Source: Chloroflexi bacterium TSY | GTDB taxonomy: Bacteria; Chloroflexota; Anaerolineae; Caldilineales; Caldilineaceae | DNA: 51,316 nt | Direction of reading: 5' to 3' | Assembly (NCBI GenBank): GCA_019217005.1 | Contig: JAHBNG010000110.1 | Location: 1 to 51,316 of the forward strand | Part shown: in pieces, positions 46,964 through 51,316 of the stretch | How the letters are laid out: each line of letters starts with the position of its first letter | How positions within the stretch are numbered: position 1 is the stretch's first letter | The notes under the pieces: generated by a model | The model's database searches: none | What the model was told of the DNA's origin: nothing | The model's input: the letters and a program-made list of their open reading frames with translations, nothing else | Translations under genes and position numbers: made by a program

Positions 46964-49357
46964 TCACGTCACTTGACTGTCACTAAGGGTTTGGCGTTGA
47001 ATAATGATCAGTTGCTGGCCGCTCGCTCCATCCCAGATGCGAGCCGTCCCGTCCCAACTGCTGGTGAGGATTTTGGACTCATCCTGGCTCCACATCGCCT
47101 GCCTGACTCTCTCTCTATGGCCATGGAGGATGACCAGTTCCTGGCCGCCCCCCACATCCCAGATACGAGCCGTACCATCGTCGCTCCTGGTGAGGATTTT
47201 GGACTCATCCTGACTCCACGTCGCCTGCCTGACACTCTCTCTATGGCCTGCAAGGGTCACCAGTTCCTCCCCGCTCTTTGCATCCCAGATGCGAGCCGTC
47301 CCATCGTCACTGCTGGTGAGGATTTTGGATTTATCCTGACTCCACGTCGCCTGCCTGACACTCTCCCTATGGCCATGGAGGATGACCAGTTCCTCGCCGC
47401 TCGCTCCATCCCAGATGCGAGCCGTCCCATCGTCGCTCCTGGTGAGGATTTTGGATTCATCCTGATTCCAGGTCGCTCGACTGACGCTCCTTGTATAGCC
47501 ATTGAGGATCAGCAGTTGCTGGCCGCTCGCTCCATCCCAGATGCGAGCCGTCCCGTCGTCGCTGCTGGTAAGGATTTTGGATTCATCCTGATTCCAGGTC
47601 GCTTGATAGACACTATCACTATGGCGCTGAAGGATGACTAGCTCCTGGCCGCTCGCCGCATCCCAGATGCGAGCCGTCCTATCATTGCTGTAAGTGAGGA
47701 TTTTGGACTCATCCTGGCTCCACGTCGCCGGAGCGACCCAAGAAGTGTGGCCTTGGAGTATTAGCAGTTGCTGGCCGCTCGCTCCATCCCAGATGCGAGC
47801 CGTCCCGTCGCGGCTGCCGGTGAGGATTTTGGATTCATCCTGACTCCACGTCGCCTGATAGACCCAAGAAGTGTGGCCTTGGAGTATTAGCAGTTGCTGG
47901 CCGCTCCCTGCATCCCAGATGCGAGCCGTCCCGTCCCAACTGCTGGTGAGGATTTTGGATTCATCCTGACTCCACGTCGCCTGACTGATACTCTCCGTAT
48001 GGCCATAGAGTATTAGCAGTTGCTGGCCGCTCCCTGCATCCCAGATGCGAGCCGTCCCGTCGGCGCTGCTGGTAAGGATTTTGGATTCATCCTGGTTCCA
48101 CGTCGCCTGATTGACACGATCTGTATGACCATAAAATACGCGACGACTGAGCCATGGGCGTGCAATAGCGGCGCGAATAGCAGAAAAGGCTTCCAGAGTA
48201 TCGAGATTGTTCCCTTTAGTAGCACGACTCGCTTCGACCGCCAGCGCCAAAGCTATCTCGGTTCGATTGGTATTCAATTCGCCAGCAGAAAGGGCCGCCA
48301 ACTGGCGCGAACGCGCAATCTGGGTCTGACGCTCAGCTTCTCGCTGGGCATCTTCGGCCCGTTGGGTTTCGGCTTTCGCACGCTCTGCTTCAGCTTCGGC
48401 AGTCGCCTTTGCACTTGCTTCGCCACGGGCCAGACTTTCAGCAGTTGCCTTTGCCTCTGAGGCGGCAGTGGCTTGATTTTCGGCCCGTTGCTCTTCGGCT
48501 TCGGCAGTTGCCTTTGCATCGGCTGCGGCGGTGGCTTGGCTCTCAGCAGTGGTCTGCGCCTCCGCTGCGATCCTGGCATGATATTCGGCAGTGTTCCTCC
48601 CTGCAGCTTCTCCTCTGGCTGCCTTTACAGCAACGGCCCTTGCTTCAAAGGCAGCATTGGACTGAACAAGCGCCCAACCGGTCAGCAGGGCCAGGGTAAT
48701 CATCACGGCCACGGCAATCAACTGATTGAGGCGGCGCTCCTTCTGCTTTTGGACGGCAATGCGCTCTTGCTCCTGCACATGATCATGGCTGCGTTCGAGA
48801 TAGTCTCGTTCGGTCTGCGTGGTATCGAACGGATTTTGGTCAGCATACCGTTGTGCGTCAGCCAGGGCCAGCCCAGAGAGGAGACGATCATCGCTCTGGC
48901 CACTCTCTTTCCAGCGCCGATGCGCCAGGGCCAGCGGGTTTACATAATCGCTACGCCAGGCACGATTGGCGCGCTGGATCGGCTCCACAAGGCGGTCGTG
49001 GACCAGTTCCACCCACGTGCCACCAGCGCGCAGTTCGCTGCGCAGCAAGAATTGGCGCTGGTGGGCGTCGACAACGGAGTTGGGCATCCCAACCGTCTCC
49101 TCTTCGGCCCGGAAGATGGTGCCGCGGGTGTTGGCATCGGTGATCAACTCGTCATCAAACCACTGACGCAACATGCGCTCTGAGAGTTGTACACCGGTTG
49201 TGTTTAAGGCGGCTCGGATGGCGCTCTCGTAAAAGTCGGCCAACGCACTATCCACATCGCCCGAGCGATGCAGATCATCCAGCGTTATAGTCTCAGTAGA
49301 TCCAAATTTGGCGTTTTTGGCGATTTTCAGTCGAGATTGCAGGGATTTTGGAGTCAT
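46964..49357 (-). pseudogene. Middle fragment of the nSTAND1-WD40 gene (helical region, coiled coil, WD40 repeats 1-9)
   Basis: Native sequence starts at about 49293 (ITLDDLHRSGDVDSALADFY) and has the winged-helix-like end of the NTPase (ERMLRQWFDDELIT, VELVHDRLVEPI). A transmembrane segment (LIAVAVMITLALLTGWALV), a long Ala/Glu/Arg coiled coil (AKATAEAEAERAKAETQRAE) and nine WD40 repeats follow. The literal open frame begins at an ATG inside MITE-A copy 7 (49355-49357), adding about 22 element-encoded residues. It ends at TGA 46964-46966, where all sister repeats have TGG (Trp) in ATW, so this is a nonsense mutation. Confidence 0.8.
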
Positions 49358-49508
49358 TTATTCAGATTTCGGTTACAGAAAACAACCTATTTCATATCTG
49401 AAAATCGCCCAAATCTAACGCAAAAACTAGATATCGACCGGCAAATTTGTATTTATGTCAACTGTTTAGCCAGAATTCTCTCTCAAAACCTGAAATTTGG
49501 ATCTACTG
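49294..49508 (+). mobile_element. MITE-A copy 7 (215 bp), inserted in the nSTAND1-WD40 gene
   Basis: Target duplications AGTCT lie at 49289-49293 and 49509-49513. One internal substitution (GGCGATTTT for GGCTATTTT) separates it from the reference. Removing it with one target copy restores the frame SSSQT-ITLDDL of the host gene. Confidence 0.92.
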
Positions 49509-50633
49509 AGTCTGAGACGATGAGGAGGTGCTAGGATGAGGAGATGACTCAGTACCCGAGATCATCCCCTCATCTTGTCCTCTGGTCCTCTCCACATCCT
49601 CCAACTCCTCCCACAACTGATAGCAGACCACCTGTAACTGCACAGGCTCCACATATTGACCCAGCTTGGTTTCACCAGTCTCAGCCGAGACGACGATGCG
49701 GAGCAGATTGTCCACCAGTTGCTCGGCCACACCTGGGGCAAAGGGCCGTCTGCCCAATGCGGCCGGTTGGCGGATGGCGCGCAACGCGGCGTCGACGCCC
49801 ATGCGCTCCATGTAGTAGCGCGCCCGCAGCTTGTCGGCCATGATGGGGGCGTAGGGATCCAGTGCGGCCACGTAATCTTCCCGCAGCACCAGCAGCACCC
49901 AGAGGGCCGGATCGGCCTGCATGGCGGCTTCCAATTGTTCGAAGAAGCCCGCCCGCTCGGACCAGCGTTCGGGATGATTGGTGATGAGCTCTTCGAACTG
50001 ATCGATGATCAGCACGTAGGGTGTGGTGACTGAAACGTGTTCTGCGTCTCCAGACGAAAAGTCAAATGGTGCTTCCTTGTCCGGCTCTATCTCCGCTTCG
50101 AAGCCAGATGAAAGGAGGCTATCTTCTGCTTCGGCGGTTGTTTGCCGCTGTTCAACCGCCAAATCGCTCGTCACTGCGGAATCGGGGGCCTCGTAATACC
50201 AGGTTTCTCCGTCGTCCGTCGTCAACTGCTGTAAAAAGTGGGTCAGGGAGATGCGGGCAAAGCGATTCGGGTCATTATCTCCTTGATCCAGACTCGAAAT
50301 GAGGCTGTAGAGATAGATGTTATCCACCTCTCGAATCCCTTCCGGCAGGTCACCACCCACACGCCCCACGGGCAGCGTGAGGAATCCGTTCTCGTTTAGC
50401 TGAGGAACCAGCTGGGTGTTGACAAGGGAACTCTTGCCCGCGCCCGACTGCGAATAAAAGAGCACCAGCCGCTGCGAGATGACCAGCGACAAGAGGTCGC
50501 GCGCTTCCCGTTCGCGTCCAAAGTGGCGATCCTGTTCCGCGCGTCGAAAGGTGCGCGGACCCACGTATGGATTGCCTTCAATCAGATGATCCTGGCTGCT
50601 GTTTTGATCGTTGAGCGTCTGCTGGTCAGCCAC
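49503..50633 (-). pseudogene. N-terminal fragment of the nSTAND1-WD40 gene (NTPase domain)
   Basis: This is a 376-codon frame from GTG 50633. NPYVGPRTFRRAEQDRHFGR, P-loop YSQSGAGKSSLVNTQL and Walker B VLIIDQFEELITNHPERW identify a novel STAND NTPase 1 (nSTAND1) module. The sensor region LWVLLVLREDYVAALDPY and the arginine-rich RYYMERMGVDAALRAI follow. It overlaps the end of the SIR2-like gene by 8 bases (GTGGCTGA), which implies translational coupling. The frame runs into MITE-A copy 7 after SSSQT and soon stops. The intact protein would have been about 1,735 residues (50633 to 45203 minus the 220-base insertion). Confidence 0.85.
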
Positions 50634-51316
50634 TGCTCACCCCCTTGTGTAACTCACTCATGTACTCATCCAGTTTGGTCCACGTGACCTTGAAGTCATG
50701 CTCATCCAGATATTTGTCAAAATACTGCTTCTCGACCTCGCTTGGCTCCAGTTGAATCGAGACAACGCTGGTCAAGGTGCGGGTGCGCAGCTGAATCAAG
50801 CCCCAGAAGAGGGAGCGGAAATCCCAGTTTTGCAGGCCATAGTCCAGCAGCATCAGCGACGAATCGGACATGGCCTGACGCACTCGCCTGTGGATCGGGT
50901 CGGTGGCGCGCCCGACATTTTGCGAGGCAGCTACCAGAAACTTGAGATAGTCATCTTCGGTCAGCACCAGCGAGTCTGGATATTCATCAAAGCCATGCAG
51001 GTGATAGACCAAGGGCCGCTCGGGGCTGGGTTCATAGTGCCCGTTATCAAAGACCGAGGGGATCTTCTCCAGTTGGTTGTGCCAGCGACAAATCTCGGTC
51101 TGGGGATCTCGGCCCCCTTGACGCAGCGCCTCCTCCAGAAAATCGTGGTATCCGGTGGTGATGTAGATGGGGAGTTCGAAATCCGCCAGGATGAGCAGCG
51201 GATGGCTGCGACCACCCTCAAAGCGGAGGGAGCCCAGCTGGCGGCAAAATTGCGCAAAGGTTAAATCATCAAACTGTTCCTCCACCTCCTCCAGAATCTC
51301 GCTGTCAATGTCGATG
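50626..51316 (-). CDS. SIR2-like domain protein (partial, runs off the window)
   Basis: The open frame continues past 51316, so the true start is outside. It shows the SIR2_2-type pattern: LPIYITTGYHDFLEEALRQG, then RPLVYHLHGFDEYPDSLVLT and EDDYLKFLV, and later RVRQAMSDSSLMLLDYGLQNWDFR. SIR2-like domains in defence systems hydrolyse NAD+. The His of HLHG is kept, but the usual Asn of TTNYDxxLE is Gly (ITTGYHDFLEEAL), so activity is questionable or the subfamily differs. It is followed with 8-base overlap by the nSTAND1-WD40 gene, giving an effector-sensor order like SIR2-STAND antiphage systems. Confidence 0.75.
   Translation of the reverse strand, partial: IDIDSEILEEVEEQFDDLTFAQFCRQLGSLRFEGGRSHPLLILADFELPIYITTGYHDFLEEALRQGGRDPQTEICRWHNQLEKIPSVFDNGHYEPSPERPLVYHLHGFDEYPDSLVLTEDDYLKFLVAASQNVGRATDPIHRRVRQAMSDSSLMLLDYGLQNWDFRSLFWGLIQLRTRTLTSVVSIQLEPSEVEKQYFDKYLDEHDFKVTWTKLDEYMSELHKGVSSG

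Noticed and set aside
46973..49183. Plus-strand ORFs antisense to the WD40 gene
   Set aside because: They mirror the repetitive coding strand; the minus-strand translation gives clear WD40, coiled-coil and NTPase motifs.

Overview
The window looks like part of a Chloroflexota chromosome (Anaerolineae/Caldilineae-like; this is an inference). The reasons are the mix of oligopeptide-type ABC operons, Uma2, TumE-like and XisHI accessory genes, STAND NTPases with WD40 repeats, a gingipain-like C25 peptidase, and intergenic space packed with small inverted-repeat elements. No rRNA, tRNA or CRISPR array was seen.

Layout. 1-1757: a decayed arsenate-detoxification pair, a 5'-truncated ArsJ-associated GAPDH and an internally deleted arsJ. 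1754-13405: a likely plant-polysaccharide or oligosaccharide locus: a PcRGLX/YetA-like lyase (minus strand), an AAA-ATPase with a nuclease-like tail, a lipoprotein SBP behind a good sigma70 promoter, two Dpp-type permeases, a nucleotidyltransferase and a DUF6807 (PmoA-like) protein. 13592-17820: a NB-ARC STAND regulator surrounded by inserted palindromic elements. 17821-24996: cell-envelope or secreted proteins (SH3b, C25 peptidase, zinc ribbon, LysM plus lamin-tail-like domain, Arg/Ser-rich protein). 25075-28009: four 112-bp tandem repeats directly upstream of asnS, then a WecA/MraY-like glycosyltransferase. 28148-30532: a surface protein with five DUF11-like/calcium-loop repeats. 30816-39407: a complete second Dpp-type ABC operon (SBP, two permeases, two ATPases) with small selfish modules between its genes (XRE-Uma2, a TumE-like pair, a collapsed Uma2). 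39476-42309: an alpha/beta-hydrolase lipoprotein gene broken by a mobile element, a GFA protein and a small membrane protein. 42600-44106: a degenerate IS110 element with a candidate bridge-RNA region. 44309-51316: XisI-XisH and a SIR2-like / nSTAND1-WD40 operon resembling antiphage STAND systems, whose large gene is broken by a mobile element and by a nonsense codon.

The strongest unexplained signal is a 215-bp non-autonomous transposable element present in seven nearly identical copies. It has a perfect 16-bp terminal inverted repeat (CAGTAGATCCAAATTT) and a 5-bp target duplication fitting the palindromic pattern AGNCT. Removing an element plus one target copy restores two genes exactly: the lipobox of the hydrolase, and the reading frame of the nSTAND-WD40 gene. 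At least four other palindromic families (a 196-bp element with a 9-bp duplication, a 155-bp element nested in a copy of the first family, a 73-75-bp hairpin, and 21-bp covarying hairpins) show that this genome is a dense host of MITE-like DNA.

Several genes are interrupted by single-base indels, some of them in homopolymer runs (SBP 1, SBP 2, C25 peptidase, IS110). These may be real decay or phase variation, or assembly errors; the sequence alone cannot separate these.
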